DNA from: Clostridia bacterium
Lineage (GTDB): Bacteria > Bacillota_A > Clostridia > Christensenellales > Aristaeellaceae
NCBI GenBank assembly: GCA_017517815.1
Contig: JAFWYA010000035.1
Span: forward strand, 1 to 21,094
Direction: 5' to 3'
Length of the DNA stretch: 21,094 bases
The position numbers were made by a program, and so were the translations under genes. A model generated the notes under the pieces. The model saw only the letters and a list, made by a program, of their open reading frames with translations, searched no databases and was not told the origin of the DNA. Of the stretch, positions 1-6,739 are shown in pieces. Numbering within the stretch: the stretch's first letter is position 1; each line of letters opens with the position of its first letter.

Positions 1-219
1 AAAATGGGTGCCGAAGTTGGCCCAGATATCGATCCCCTTGTCCAGCGATACCTTCTCGCTGACAGGCATGATGCCAACCGTTACCATGCGGTCCACATGG
101 GAATAGACAGGCACGACCTCATCAGCCACAAACAGCTTTTCAATCAGAAATTCTTTGCGGGTTTCTTCGGTGGTGTAGCGCTTGAAATCACGCTGGTTGC
201 AGGAATAGCGAATGTCCAT
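1..219 (-). CDS. kduI: 5-keto-4-deoxyuronate isomerase (KduI), N-terminal part, cut by window edge
   Basis: KduI interconverts 5-keto-4-deoxyuronate and 3-deoxy-D-glycero-2,5-hexodiulosonate in the cytoplasm, a step in breakdown of pectin and other uronate polymers. Only the first 73 codons are present; the rest lies beyond the left edge. The start MDIRYSCNQRDFKRY, then EFLIEKLFVADE, YSHVDRM and GIMPV, closely follow the start of the E. coli protein as I recall it (MDVRQS, NEFLVEKVFVADE, YSHIDRI, GIMPI). The ATG at 217-219 sits 7 nt after AGGAGG on the minus strand (227-232), which fixes the start. It is downstream of, and co-directional with, marR-degV, but has its own likely promoter. Family assignment is strong; activity cannot be judged because the metal-binding cupin histidines lie in the missing part. 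Confidence 0.86.
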   Translation of the reverse strand, partial: MDIRYSCNQRDFKRYTTEETRKEFLIEKLFVADEVVPVYSHVDRMVTVGIMPVSEKVSLDKGIDIWANFGTHF

Positions 220-263
220 GGATGCCCCTCCTTGTATATGGCTGCAGCAGAAAATCTGATTCC

Positions 264-292
264 ATACTAGCATGCCATTTGAAAAAAGGCAA
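264..292 (-). promoter_or_regulatory. Likely sigma-A promoter of kduI
   Basis: On the minus strand TTGCCT (287-292) and TAGTAT (264-269) are separated by exactly 17 nt, about 45 nt before the kduI start. The -35 overlaps a small imperfect hairpin (AAGG-TTG-CCTT followed by T residues) just after degV that might be a weak terminator. Each hexamer deviates from consensus, so the call is moderate. Confidence 0.5.
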
Positions 293-300
293 CCTTATTT

Positions 301-1140
301 TCAGCGTTTGAAGAATGCTACGGCTACTGCGCCCGGGCCCGCATGCGTACCTACAACGCTGCCGATGAGCGCTGCCGGCAGTTCGGTGCAGTGATCCTTC
401 CAAAGGTCAGCGCTGTCCTCCACATATTTGCGCAAAAGCAGATCGCTCAGGCCTGTGTAGCCAAGCATCAAAGGTCTGGAAAAATCTACGCCGCCAGCGT
501 TATGGATCTCCTGCATCAGCAGATTATTGCCCTGCTTGGAGCCGCGTGCCTTGCCGATCACCTGGATCTCGCCGTCGCGGATTGCGACGACCGGTTTGAT
601 CGACAAAAGCCCGCCTGCAAAGGCGACTGTTTTGGAAATGCGGCCGCCGCGCTTGAGATATTCAAGTGTATCCAGCATAGCGATCAGGCGCACATTTTCG
701 CGTTCTTCCTCAATACGCGCAGCAATTTCGTCTGCCGTAAGACCCTTATCCGCCAACTGCAGTGCCAGTTGTGCCAGAATAGCCGTGCCGATCGCAACTG
801 TTTTGCCATCTACCACATGTACTTCCGGATAATCCTGTGCGGCAATGCAGGCACTCTGATGGGTACCGGAAAGCCGTGAGGCAACCGTGATGACAACAGC
901 CGTATCTCCAGCGTCACGCACCTGCTTAAAAACCTGGGCAAAAGCGTCGGGACCAGCCTGACTGGTAGTGGGCAATTCATCGCTTTCAATCAGCTTTTCA
1001 TAAAACTGACGATTGGTAATGGTAACACCGTCGATATATTCCTGCGTGCCAAAACGAATGGTCAGCGGCACAGTCAGCACTCTGCCCTTTACATCGGGCG
1101 TTACATCCGATGTGGAATCAACGATAATTCGAACGCTCAT
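301..1140 (-). CDS. DegV family fatty-acid-binding protein
   Basis: DegV/FakB-type proteins bind a fatty acid in the cytoplasm; in Gram-positives FakB presents it to the kinase FakA for phosphorylation and entry into phospholipid synthesis. The 279-residue protein has the usual family length. It starts SVRIIVDSTSDVTPD, has TTSQAGPDAF near residue 60 (the family Thr-Ser-Gln region), SRLSGTHQSA in the middle and LEYLKRGGRIS near residue 160, all typical of the EDD fold. Its ATG overlaps the stop of the upstream marR gene by 4 nt (ATGA), so the two are translationally coupled and presumably share the MarR-controlled promoter. No fakA-like kinase is in the window, so a lipid-carrier role is inferred from the family. 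The bound ligand cannot be read from sequence. Confidence 0.94.
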   Translation of the reverse strand: MSVRIIVDSTSDVTPDVKGRVLTVPLTIRFGTQEYIDGVTITNRQFYEKLIESDELPTTSQAGPDAFAQVFKQVRDAGDTAVVITVASRLSGTHQSACIAAQDYPEVHVVDGKTVAIGTAILAQLALQLADKGLTADEIAARIEEERENVRLIAMLDTLEYLKRGGRISKTVAFAGGLLSIKPVVAIRDGEIQVIGKARGSKQGNNLLMQEIHNAGGVDFSRPLMLGYTGLSDLLLRKYVEDSADLWKDHCTELPAALIGSVVGTHAGPGAVAVAFFKR

Positions 1141-1613
1141 TTTTCAATGCCCCTTTTGTTTGAATGGGGAATACCTTCGCGGCTGATCTTTTGCAGATTG
1201 GACGAGATCAGTTCCAGCGCTGAATAGAAAACAGCCCTGTCACTGTCCGTCAACCCCTGGCCGGCAGCTTCCACAGCACTTTGCGCCCTGTCGAACACAA
1301 ACTCTGCCAGTTTTCGTCCCTCAGCCGTCAGCAGGATCTGTGCGCGGTAATGACTGTCGTTGTCGCTTTTGCGAACAATCAGTCCCCTGTCCTCCATTTC
1401 AGCAACAGCGCGCGAAACTGCCGCTTTATCCTTGTCACAGATTTCGCACAGCTGTACAGAGGTAACCCCCTGCGGATAGCGGCTTATCGCCGCCAGATAC
1501 TGAGCGTAAGCTCCCTTGTGACCATACTTTTCCATTTCATCCCGTTCAATCTTCTGAATGTGACGGGAAACACATGAAATCATGTATGAAAAATGCTCAT
1601 ACCGAGTCAGCAT
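1137..1613 (-). CDS. MarR family transcriptional regulator
   Basis: A 158-residue winged-helix regulator, the usual MarR size. It has an N-terminal dimerisation helix region, a helix-turn-helix around residues 49-75 (GVTSVQLCEICDKDKAAVSR), then the wing ending in a basic and acidic hairpin (RKSDNDSHYRAQILLT) and C-terminal dimerisation helices. The ATG at 1611-1613 follows GAGGAG on the minus strand. It is the first gene of a two-gene unit with degV. Two copies of a TTGTTGAT-type palindrome sit on and just after its promoter, which suggests it represses itself and degV. The MarR-degV pairing suggests, without proving, that the inducer is a fatty acid or similar lipophilic compound. FabT-type fatty-acid regulators belong to the same family. 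Confidence 0.93.
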   Translation of the reverse strand: MLTRYEHFSYMISCVSRHIQKIERDEMEKYGHKGAYAQYLAAISRYPQGVTSVQLCEICDKDKAAVSRAVAEMEDRGLIVRKSDNDSHYRAQILLTAEGRKLAEFVFDRAQSAVEAAGQGLTDSDRAVFYSALELISSNLQKISREGIPHSNKRGIEK

Positions 1614-1634
1614 ATTCTCTCCTCCTCATTTTTG

Positions 1635-1654
1635 CTTGTTGATTTATCAACAAG
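1635..1654 (-). promoter_or_regulatory. Operator O1, palindrome just downstream of the marR start point
   Basis: A perfect inverted repeat with 9-bp arms and a 2-bp centre: CTTGTTGAT-TT-ATCAACAAG. It starts about 5 nt after the predicted transcription start, where a bound repressor would block initiation or elongation. Its size and symmetry suit a MarR dimer. Its core TTGTTGATTT recurs in O2. Confidence 0.75.
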
Positions 1655-1665
1655 CAGCAGATGGA

Positions 1666-1694
1666 ATTATACCCTTTTATTGTTGATTTGTCAA
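1666..1694 (-). promoter_or_regulatory. Consensus sigma-A promoter of marR-degV
   Basis: The minus strand reads TTGACA (1689-1694), 17 nt, TATAAT (1666-1671): both hexamers match consensus exactly with ideal spacing. Transcription should begin near 1659, about 45 nt before the marR start codon. So strong a promoter normally needs a repressor, consistent with the flanking operators. Confidence 0.88.
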
Positions 1695-1695
1695 C
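1680..1695 (-). promoter_or_regulatory. Operator O2, second copy of the palindrome over the -35 box
   Basis: TTGTTGATTTGTCAAC repeats the first 16 nt of the O1 core with one change (A to G in the tenth/eleventh region), and keeps GTTGA/TCAAC symmetry. It covers the TTGACA -35 box. The same point of O1 lies 44 bp away, about four helical turns, so two dimers would sit on the same face of the DNA. Confidence 0.68.
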
Positions 1696-1704
1696 TTTCT
1701 TTGC

Positions 1705-1735
1705 AAAAAAAATGCTGCTCAAAACACAGCATTTT
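1705..1735 (-). terminator. Rho-independent terminator of the pentapeptide-repeat gene
   Basis: On the minus strand AAAATGCTG pairs with CAGCATTTT around a 9-nt loop and runs into eight T residues. It lies 8 nt after the stop codon of the pentapeptide-repeat gene and separates that gene from the marR promoter. Confidence 0.85.
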
Positions 1736-1742
1736 CAAATGT

Positions 1743-2402
1743 TTACGAAACGATCTCCACACCCAGCAATCCACTTAACTCAATCACCTGTGCAGCCGTC
1801 ACCTTTGCTCCCTTTAAATCAAACAGGGAAACATTCCACCCTGCGATTTGACAGGTAGATAGATCCATTCCCGCTAAAGGCGTTCGCATCCATTGAGCCC
1901 GCGACAGATCGGTATTCTGAAAACGGGCCTTGGGCATTCTGACGTCCGCCCACAGGCTTTCTCGCAGGCGGCATCCGCTGAAAATCACTCGGTCCAGCTT
2001 GCATTCCGACAGCGACAGGTAGTCCATCATGCAATCTTCAAACGAAACGCTCATCAGTGCACCGCGCATGCACTCCATCCCGGTCATGCGGCAATTGACA
2101 AACCGCACACGCTGAAAGGCAGCACTGGTAATGCGCAGATTGCTCAGTTCGCACTTTTCAAATACGCAGTCCACAAAGCTCATGCGGCCGAAATCCAGCT
2201 GCCCGAACGTGCAGTGTTCAAATACACATCCTGACAGTTCCAGCGTTTTGCCTTCCAAATCGCCAAGTGTTTCCCCCGTAAAACGCATGCCATGCAGCTC
2301 GCCATCTTCATTCAGCGCCCGCTCCACCGCCTCTTCAAGCGCATACATTTCGCCCAGTTCTTTCGGCAACACCGGCTGATTCAGCTTCCATCCGTCCGCC
2401 AT
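1743..2402 (-). CDS. Pentapeptide-repeat protein
   Basis: Residues about 60-200 of this 219-residue protein are built from five-residue units with a central F, L or M, for example CVFEHCTF, MSFVDCVFEKC, VSFEDC, ARFQNTDLS and GMDLSTCQI. Such repeats fold as a right-handed quadrilateral beta-helix. A short N-terminal segment precedes the helix, and the C-terminus (TAAQVIELSGLLGVEI) is a capping segment common in this family. Some family members mimic DNA and bind gyrase, but most have no known role, and nothing here points to one. The ATG at 2400-2402 follows a G-rich GGGGAG ribosome site; an in-frame upstream start would add a Cys-rich segment with no ribosome site and would extend back over the promoter. 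No signal peptide is seen, so it is probably cytoplasmic. Confidence 0.87.
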   Translation of the reverse strand: MADGWKLNQPVLPKELGEMYALEEAVERALNEDGELHGMRFTGETLGDLEGKTLELSGCVFEHCTFGQLDFGRMSFVDCVFEKCELSNLRITSAAFQRVRFVNCRMTGMECMRGALMSVSFEDCMMDYLSLSECKLDRVIFSGCRLRESLWADVRMPKARFQNTDLSRAQWMRTPLAGMDLSTCQIAGWNVSLFDLKGAKVTAAQVIELSGLLGVEIVS

Positions 2403-2444
2403 TTCTGCTCTCCCCCCGGCAAATGAAAAACGTAATGTGCTGTT

Positions 2445-2472
2445 ATTATACCAGCATCCTGAACAGAAGCAA
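2445..2472 (-). promoter_or_regulatory. Promoter of the pentapeptide-repeat gene
   Basis: The minus strand has an extended -10, TGGTATAAT (TATAAT at 2445-2450), with TTGCTT (2467-2472) 16 nt upstream. The start point would be near 2438, about 35 nt before the chosen ATG. This also argues against the longer reading frame that begins inside the promoter. Confidence 0.68.
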
Positions 2473-2485
2473 GACAGAAACCTGA

Positions 2486-2514
2486 TTGTCATTTGTTTTT
2501 TCACATGTTATAAT
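2486..2514 (+). promoter_or_regulatory. Promoter of pfkA
   Basis: TTGTCA (2486-2491), 17 nt, TATAAT (2509-2514), with TG one base upstream of the -10 box (extended -10). The -35 box lies only 13 bp from the -35 box of the divergent pentapeptide-repeat promoter. RNA polymerase bound at one would probably exclude it from the other. Confidence 0.8.
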
Positions 2515-2550
2515 ACAAAAAAAGTTTGGCATACAGGGAGGCATATGGAT

Positions 2551-3624
2551 ATGAAACGCAAAATTGGCATCCTTACCAGCGGCGGCGACTGCCCGGGCCT
2601 GAACGCAGCGATTCGCGGCGTTGCACGCGCTGCCTATGAAATGTTTGACGCTGAGATCATCGGCATTCAGAACGGTTATGCCGGTCTGATTGACGGCGAA
2701 TACAAGGAAATGAAAAAGAGCGACTTTTCCGGCATTCTCACGCTGGGCGGCACCATTCTGGGCACCAGCCGCCGCCCGTTCCGCAACATGCGCGTTGTGG
2801 AAGATGACGGCGTAGACAAGGTCGCTGCTATGAAGAAAACCTATAAAGATCTTAAGCTGGACTGTCTGGTCACTTTGGGCGGCAACGGCACTCACAAGAC
2901 TGCTAACCTGCTCAGCGAGGAAGGCCTGAACGTGATCGGCCTGCCCAAGACCATCGATAATGACATCTACGGCACTGACTTCACTTTCGGTTTCCATACT
3001 GCTGTTGATATTGCCACCGACGTGATCGACCGCATTCACACCACTGCTACCAGCCACGGTCGCTGCATGGTTATCGAAATCATGGGCAACAAGGCTGGCT
3101 GGCTCACTCTGTATTCCGGTGTTGCTGGCGGCGCAGATGTAATCCTGCTGCCCGAGATCCCCTATGATATCAAGGAAGTTGCCAAGACCGTTGAAGCGCG
3201 TGCCAAGAGCAAGAAGGCCTTCAGCATTCTGGCTGTGGCAGAGGGCGCTCTGAGCAAGGAAGAAGCCAAGATGAAAAAGAAGGAGCGCGCCGCCTACCGT
3301 GCGTCTCTTCCCTATGACTGCATCAGTAAGCGCATTGCTGCCGAGCTGCAGGAAATGGTCGGTGTGGAAGCCCGTCATGTTGTACCCGGTCACATCCAGC
3401 GCGGCGGCAGCCCCAGTGCCTATGACCGCGTGCTGTCCACCCAGTTCGGCGTACACGCTGCCGAACTGATTCGCGATGAAATTTACGGCGTGACCGTTGC
3501 GCTCGACGGCAACGAGATCATCCACAACAAGCTTAGCGACATCGCCGGTGTGCCCAAGCCCGTTCCCATGGACGACCATGTGCTGGTTACCGCAAGGAAC
3601 ATGGGTATCAATCTGGGTGATTGA
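2551..3624 (+). CDS. pfkA: 6-phosphofructokinase (group III-like; phosphoryl donor uncertain)
   Basis: Phosphorylates fructose 6-phosphate to the 1,6-bisphosphate in glycolysis. The 357-residue protein has the nucleotide-site GGDCPGLN (residues 11-18), GGNGTHKTA (110-118), PKTIDND (132-138, with Asp136 as the expected catalytic base), the MGNKAGWLT region (178-186) and RGGSPSAYDR near the C-terminus. Gly113 in GGNGT is the residue usual in ATP users, while Lys133 in PKTIDND is usual in pyrophosphate users. This mix occurs in a subgroup including some ATP enzymes, so the donor is left open. Asn112 replaces the usual Asp of GGDG. The chosen ATG lies 9 nt after AGGGAGG (2535-2541); an ATG two codons earlier (2545) is only 3 nt from it, so the protein may instead have 359 residues. 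It is monocistronic, with its own promoter and a hairpin after it. Confidence 0.93.
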   Translation: MKRKIGILTSGGDCPGLNAAIRGVARAAYEMFDAEIIGIQNGYAGLIDGEYKEMKKSDFSGILTLGGTILGTSRRPFRNMRVVEDDGVDKVAAMKKTYKDLKLDCLVTLGGNGTHKTANLLSEEGLNVIGLPKTIDNDIYGTDFTFGFHTAVDIATDVIDRIHTTATSHGRCMVIEIMGNKAGWLTLYSGVAGGADVILLPEIPYDIKEVAKTVEARAKSKKAFSILAVAEGALSKEEAKMKKKERAAYRASLPYDCISKRIAAELQEMVGVEARHVVPGHIQRGGSPSAYDRVLSTQFGVHAAELIRDEIYGVTVALDGNEIIHNKLSDIAGVPKPVPMDDHVLVTARNMGINLGD

Positions 3625-3640
3625 TCGTTTGGGGTTTATA

Positions 3641-3680
3641 CGAGAGGGGACCTTCTTTTGCAAAATAAGGTCCCCTCTCG
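3641..3680 (+). terminator. 40-bp near-perfect palindrome after pfkA, probable terminator
   Basis: Positions 3641-3680 read almost the same on both strands. The outer 14 bp (CGAGAGGGGACCTT and its complement) are perfect, then there is one mismatched pair (3655 with 3666), then TTTTGCAAAA. RNA from pfkA would form a very stable hairpin starting 16 nt after the stop codon. It lacks a clear run of T on either side, so termination may need more than the hairpin, or the hairpin may protect the mRNA 3' end. Confidence 0.6.
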
Positions 3681-3721
3681 TTCTCTCCCCGAAGAAAACC
3701 ATCTTGTAAAACAAATAAAAT

Positions 3722-3751
3722 CGCCGCTCTCCCGATGAAGGGAGGGCGGCG
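3722..3751 (-). terminator. Rho-independent terminator of the surface-protein gene (possibly bidirectional)
   Basis: On the minus strand CGCCGCCCTCCC pairs with GGGAGAGCGGCG (one G-U pair) around a short loop and is followed by ATTTTATTTGTTTT. It lies 7 nt after the stop of the surface-protein gene. On the plus strand it is followed by AAGATTTTT, so it may also stop transcription that passes the pfkA palindrome. Confidence 0.85.
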
Positions 3752-3758
3752 AAGATTT

Positions 3759-5837
3759 TTAGCGAGTTTGGAATTTGCGGCGGGCAAACATGCAGCAAAC
3801 CGCGGCGGACAGTACCAGCAGTACAGCCATTACTCCGGGATAGAATTCATCACCCGTTTTGGGAACAGCGGGAGCCTGCTTGTTGCTTTCCCAGGCAAGG
3901 ATGAACGGGCTGAAAGTTTGGGTTTCAAACTTCAGGCCGTACTCTGTCGGCGTTACGCCGATTGAAACACCGTTCAGCTTGGGATTACTTTCGCTGTAAA
4001 GGTCTGACGAGTAATGGCGCAGCGTGAAGAAGTTGTTTTCGTCATATCCATTCGGATAGGGCAGATAGATCGTTACGCCCTCCTCCAGTTTTACGGGATT
4101 ACCGTCGTCATCTTCCAGTCTCAGTTCGAAGTGCTGCGCGTTCTCGGCCTCCTGATAATAGGTGGTCACCACCAGGTTCCACTTGTGATAGTCCACCCCT
4201 TCAGGCCCGATGATATAGGGCCTGTCCACAGGTCCCTTCAGGTCCGCTTCCGATCTTGTGGGCCTGTAATACTTGACGGCCACAAACGGAGTGGTGGTTT
4301 CCCACAGATATTCAATATGCATGGGTTCAGTGTCACCCTTGTTTTCATACCAGTAAATAATCATCAGATTGACACTGTACTTAGGCAAAAATCTGCCGGG
4401 ATAATAAATGGCAATCTTGTTATCATTGGGTTTGATTTTGCGGAAGGCATCATACATTTCACAGGGCAGCCAGCTGTTGACCGAATCAGCCGGATGGTTT
4501 CCCCAGCCGTAATCGTCAATGCTGAATCCTGTCAGCGTATTGGCGCCTTTGCCCAAAAGGCCGTGTGTTCTGCCCTGAGAGCCGTACTTAAAGTACTTTG
4601 CCTCCGCAATCACTTTGCCTGTCTCATCCTTTTTTTGATAAGGCTTGACAGAATACAAAAATTTGCCCTGCGCCGACTCGGATTTGCTGGCACTGCTTTG
4701 CTGATAGTAGGTGTTCAGATGACCCGTAGCCGGATCATACTTGTAATTGTATCCGGCTTTTGCCGCACCGTTTTCAACGATCAGGCGATCCGCGGGAACC
4801 GGAGAAATATTTTTTCCGGCCTGATATTCATAATAGGTCCAGGGAAGGCTGTCAGACGTTTCAAAATTGATTTGCAGCTGTACAGTTTCAATCCATTCAT
4901 CCTGCTGGGTTTTTTCATTCCACTTGTAAAAAGTGTACGCTACATTGCTGCTCTTTGCAAGTTCTTTGGAATTCAGCCACATCGTCGATGGACTGGTATG
5001 TCCATCAGTCAAATTCTTCTTTCCGTTGACTTTCATATTGCCGCTGACATAGCTGGTGGCTCCTTCAGGCGCAACAAGATAGGTGGTCGCATAGGCGTTA
5101 TTGAGATCGTTCCCATTGAAGACATAGTTGACCACGCCATCTTCAACCGTGCTGGTCACCTGAGTATTTCCGTCAACATTGGCTCTGATGCGACTTTGCT
5201 GAATCTTCTGCGGACCTTTAACGTGGAAAGCAGATTTCTTGTTATGCGTAAACTGAAGTGCCAGCTTCTGATAGCCAATGGCCTGCTTCAGTTCGCGATT
5301 GCTGTTATACCAGCCGGCGATATACACTTTATCATGCGTCAGCGGCACCATGTATTCCACACCGGAAAGATACTCGCCAACCAGGATGCCAAAGTCCATA
5401 TCCATCTCAGAGCCGAAACGTTCTATTTTAACCTTACGGTCCTCAAAAACTTGCGTAACCTTCCAGAAATCATTGGTCTGAGGATCGTTTTCAGACTCTT
5501 CAATAAACTTGAGCGCTTCCGTCTCATTTTTACCGCTCTTGAGCATCAGCCAGTCGCCCGCTTCTACTCCTTCAGGCGCTTTCAGTCCAACGACAATCGT
5601 CACATTATCCTGACCGGAGTTGGCAATCGCCGAAGCCCAGCTGGTCAGATCATCATTGATCGCTACAGCAAACAAACCGTCCTTTTTTTCGAGGGCAAAA
5701 TGAAGCCCATCAGGCGTATAGTAGTAACAAAGCGCCTCATCCATTGCAGCTGTCGTTTTTGCGCATGCCGTTGTCATGCATCCGAACAGACAAAGAAAGA
5801 CACTCACACAGGTCAACCATTTGCAAAGCTTTCTCAT
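3759..5837 (-). CDS. Secreted cell-wall-anchored surface protein (PKTG sorting signal), function unknown
   Basis: A 692-residue exported protein. It begins with a basic then hydrophobic signal peptide (residues 1-26, likely cut after ACA; the Cys at 20 in LFGC makes a lipoprotein site a weaker alternative). It ends with a sorting signal: VPKTGD (658-663), a hydrophobic span (about 668-684) and ARRKFQTR. A sortase should cut within PKTG and join the protein to peptidoglycan. The body is rich in Tyr, Trp, Asn and beta-type sequence with no motif I can name; the stretch FETQTFSPFILAWE before the sorting signal resembles domain ends in other Firmicute surface proteins. The start follows GGAGG at 10 nt. 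It lies 81 bp after the XRE regulator gene, with a motif upstream shared with that operon, so a joint role is likely. No sortase gene is in the window. Confidence 0.85.
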   Translation of the reverse strand: MRKLCKWLTCVSVFLCLFGCMTTACAKTTAAMDEALCYYYTPDGLHFALEKKDGLFAVAINDDLTSWASAIANSGQDNVTIVVGLKAPEGVEAGDWLMLKSGKNETEALKFIEESENDPQTNDFWKVTQVFEDRKVKIERFGSEMDMDFGILVGEYLSGVEYMVPLTHDKVYIAGWYNSNRELKQAIGYQKLALQFTHNKKSAFHVKGPQKIQQSRIRANVDGNTQVTSTVEDGVVNYVFNGNDLNNAYATTYLVAPEGATSYVSGNMKVNGKKNLTDGHTSPSTMWLNSKELAKSSNVAYTFYKWNEKTQQDEWIETVQLQINFETSDSLPWTYYEYQAGKNISPVPADRLIVENGAAKAGYNYKYDPATGHLNTYYQQSSASKSESAQGKFLYSVKPYQKKDETGKVIAEAKYFKYGSQGRTHGLLGKGANTLTGFSIDDYGWGNHPADSVNSWLPCEMYDAFRKIKPNDNKIAIYYPGRFLPKYSVNLMIIYWYENKGDTEPMHIEYLWETTTPFVAVKYYRPTRSEADLKGPVDRPYIIGPEGVDYHKWNLVVTTYYQEAENAQHFELRLEDDDGNPVKLEEGVTIYLPYPNGYDENNFFTLRHYSSDLYSESNPKLNGVSIGVTPTEYGLKFETQTFSPFILAWESNKQAPAVPKTGDEFYPGVMAVLLVLSAAVCCMFARRKFQTR

Positions 5838-5868
5838 ACAGAACCATCCTCCATCGATATTGTTCTTG

Positions 5869-5886
5869 TTAAAGTATATCAGTATA
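5869..5886 (-). promoter_or_regulatory. Promoter-proximal motif shared with the secreted-protein/XRE operon
   Basis: The plus-strand sequence TTAAAGTATATCAGTATA matches 7699-7717 except for one missing T. On the minus strand it contains two TATACT boxes. At 7699-7717 the outer one pairs with a good -35 box; here no clear -35 is seen 16-18 nt upstream, so this promoter may need an activator. It lies about 32-50 nt before the surface-protein start codon. Confidence 0.5.
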
Positions 5887-5918
5887 CAGAAGAAAAAGCA
5901 TGCTACATTCCTTTTACA

Positions 5919-6737
5919 TTACGGGTTTTCGAACGGAATATAGGTATGAAACACCTGCATATTTCCGTTTTTATCCAATGTTTCAACCGCAATGCCAACG
6001 CCTGCTGTGCGGCTGTCGCCTTCCAGATTGATCCCAAGCATTCTCACATCCCCGGCACCCATGTGCTGTTCGCCAAGGTGCTGCTGTATGACCCATGGAT
6101 CCACATAATGCTGGCGCGTCGCTACGGTTGTGCCAAACCATTCGTGTGTAAAAAATGTTTCTGTGATCTGCTGAATATTGAGTCCAACACCGCCCGTTTC
6201 AGCTATAATCACACGGAAGGACCAGCGCGGAGGCGTACCCCGAGGGTACGCATAAGCAACCACGGGCGTTTGAGTAGAGGACAGCTCAAGAAAGGCGGCA
6301 TTTTCGGCAGGCAGCTGTTCGCTCATGAACCATTCCAGCGACGGCGCCTTTACTTTGGGAGAAATATGCCATATACATATACCTGCCGCTGTCATTGCAA
6401 CAACCAGTATTGCAATCAAAACGGTTTGGGCGGTTGACAACTGACGTGGCACTTTGGACGTTGGCGCAGGTTCTTCAGGCATATCCGGCAAAAGTTCCAC
6501 AGACTGTGGTTCTGCTTCCTGCAGTTGTACAGGCGCTTCATTACAAAACAATTCTGCTGCACTGATTCCCAGCAAACCGGCAATCTTTTGAAGGGTTTCA
6601 TAATCCGGCTGGGTGCGGTCATTTTCCCAGCTGGAGACCGTCTGGCGCGAAACCGGTATGTTTTGAGCCAGTTGATCCTGTGTCATTCCACTGGCTTTGC
6701 GTGCCTGACGAATACGCTGGCCCAAAGTCTGTGACAT
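5919..6737 (-). CDS. Membrane-anchored XRE-family regulator with an extracytoplasmic domain
   Basis: A 272-residue protein with three parts. Residues 6-61 are an XRE/Cro helix-turn-helix (RQARKASGMTQDQLA, SRQTVSSWENDRTQPD). A Glu/Pro-rich linker leads to one membrane helix at about 105-123, and residues 130-272 should lie outside the cell. The outer part ends in GVGIAVETLDKNGNM and HTYIPFE (246-270), the same signature found twice in the secreted protein encoded just upstream. This architecture suggests a one-component transmembrane regulator whose outer domain senses a ligand or partner. Its ATG is 2 nt after the upstream stop codon, and its AGGA ribosome site lies in the last codons of that gene, so the two are translationally coupled. 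The neighbouring surface-protein gene is a plausible target. The HTH and helix are clear; the sensing role is inferred. Confidence 0.87.
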   Translation of the reverse strand: MSQTLGQRIRQARKASGMTQDQLAQNIPVSRQTVSSWENDRTQPDYETLQKIAGLLGISAAELFCNEAPVQLQEAEPQSVELLPDMPEEPAPTSKVPRQLSTAQTVLIAILVVAMTAAGICIWHISPKVKAPSLEWFMSEQLPAENAAFLELSSTQTPVVAYAYPRGTPPRWSFRVIIAETGGVGLNIQQITETFFTHEWFGTTVATRQHYVDPWVIQQHLGEQHMGAGDVRMLGINLEGDSRTAGVGIAVETLDKNGNMQVFHTYIPFENP

Positions 6738-6739
6738 GC

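Noticed and set aside
2446..3798. Minus-strand open frame of 450 codons opposite pfkA
   Set aside because: Covers the pfkA gene, its promoter and both hairpins after it; no start signal.
4014..6437. Plus-strand open frame of 807 codons opposite the surface-protein and XRE genes
   Set aside because: It spans two genes and the gap between them on the other strand, lacks a ribosome site, and the minus-strand genes have signal peptide, HTH and sorting signal.
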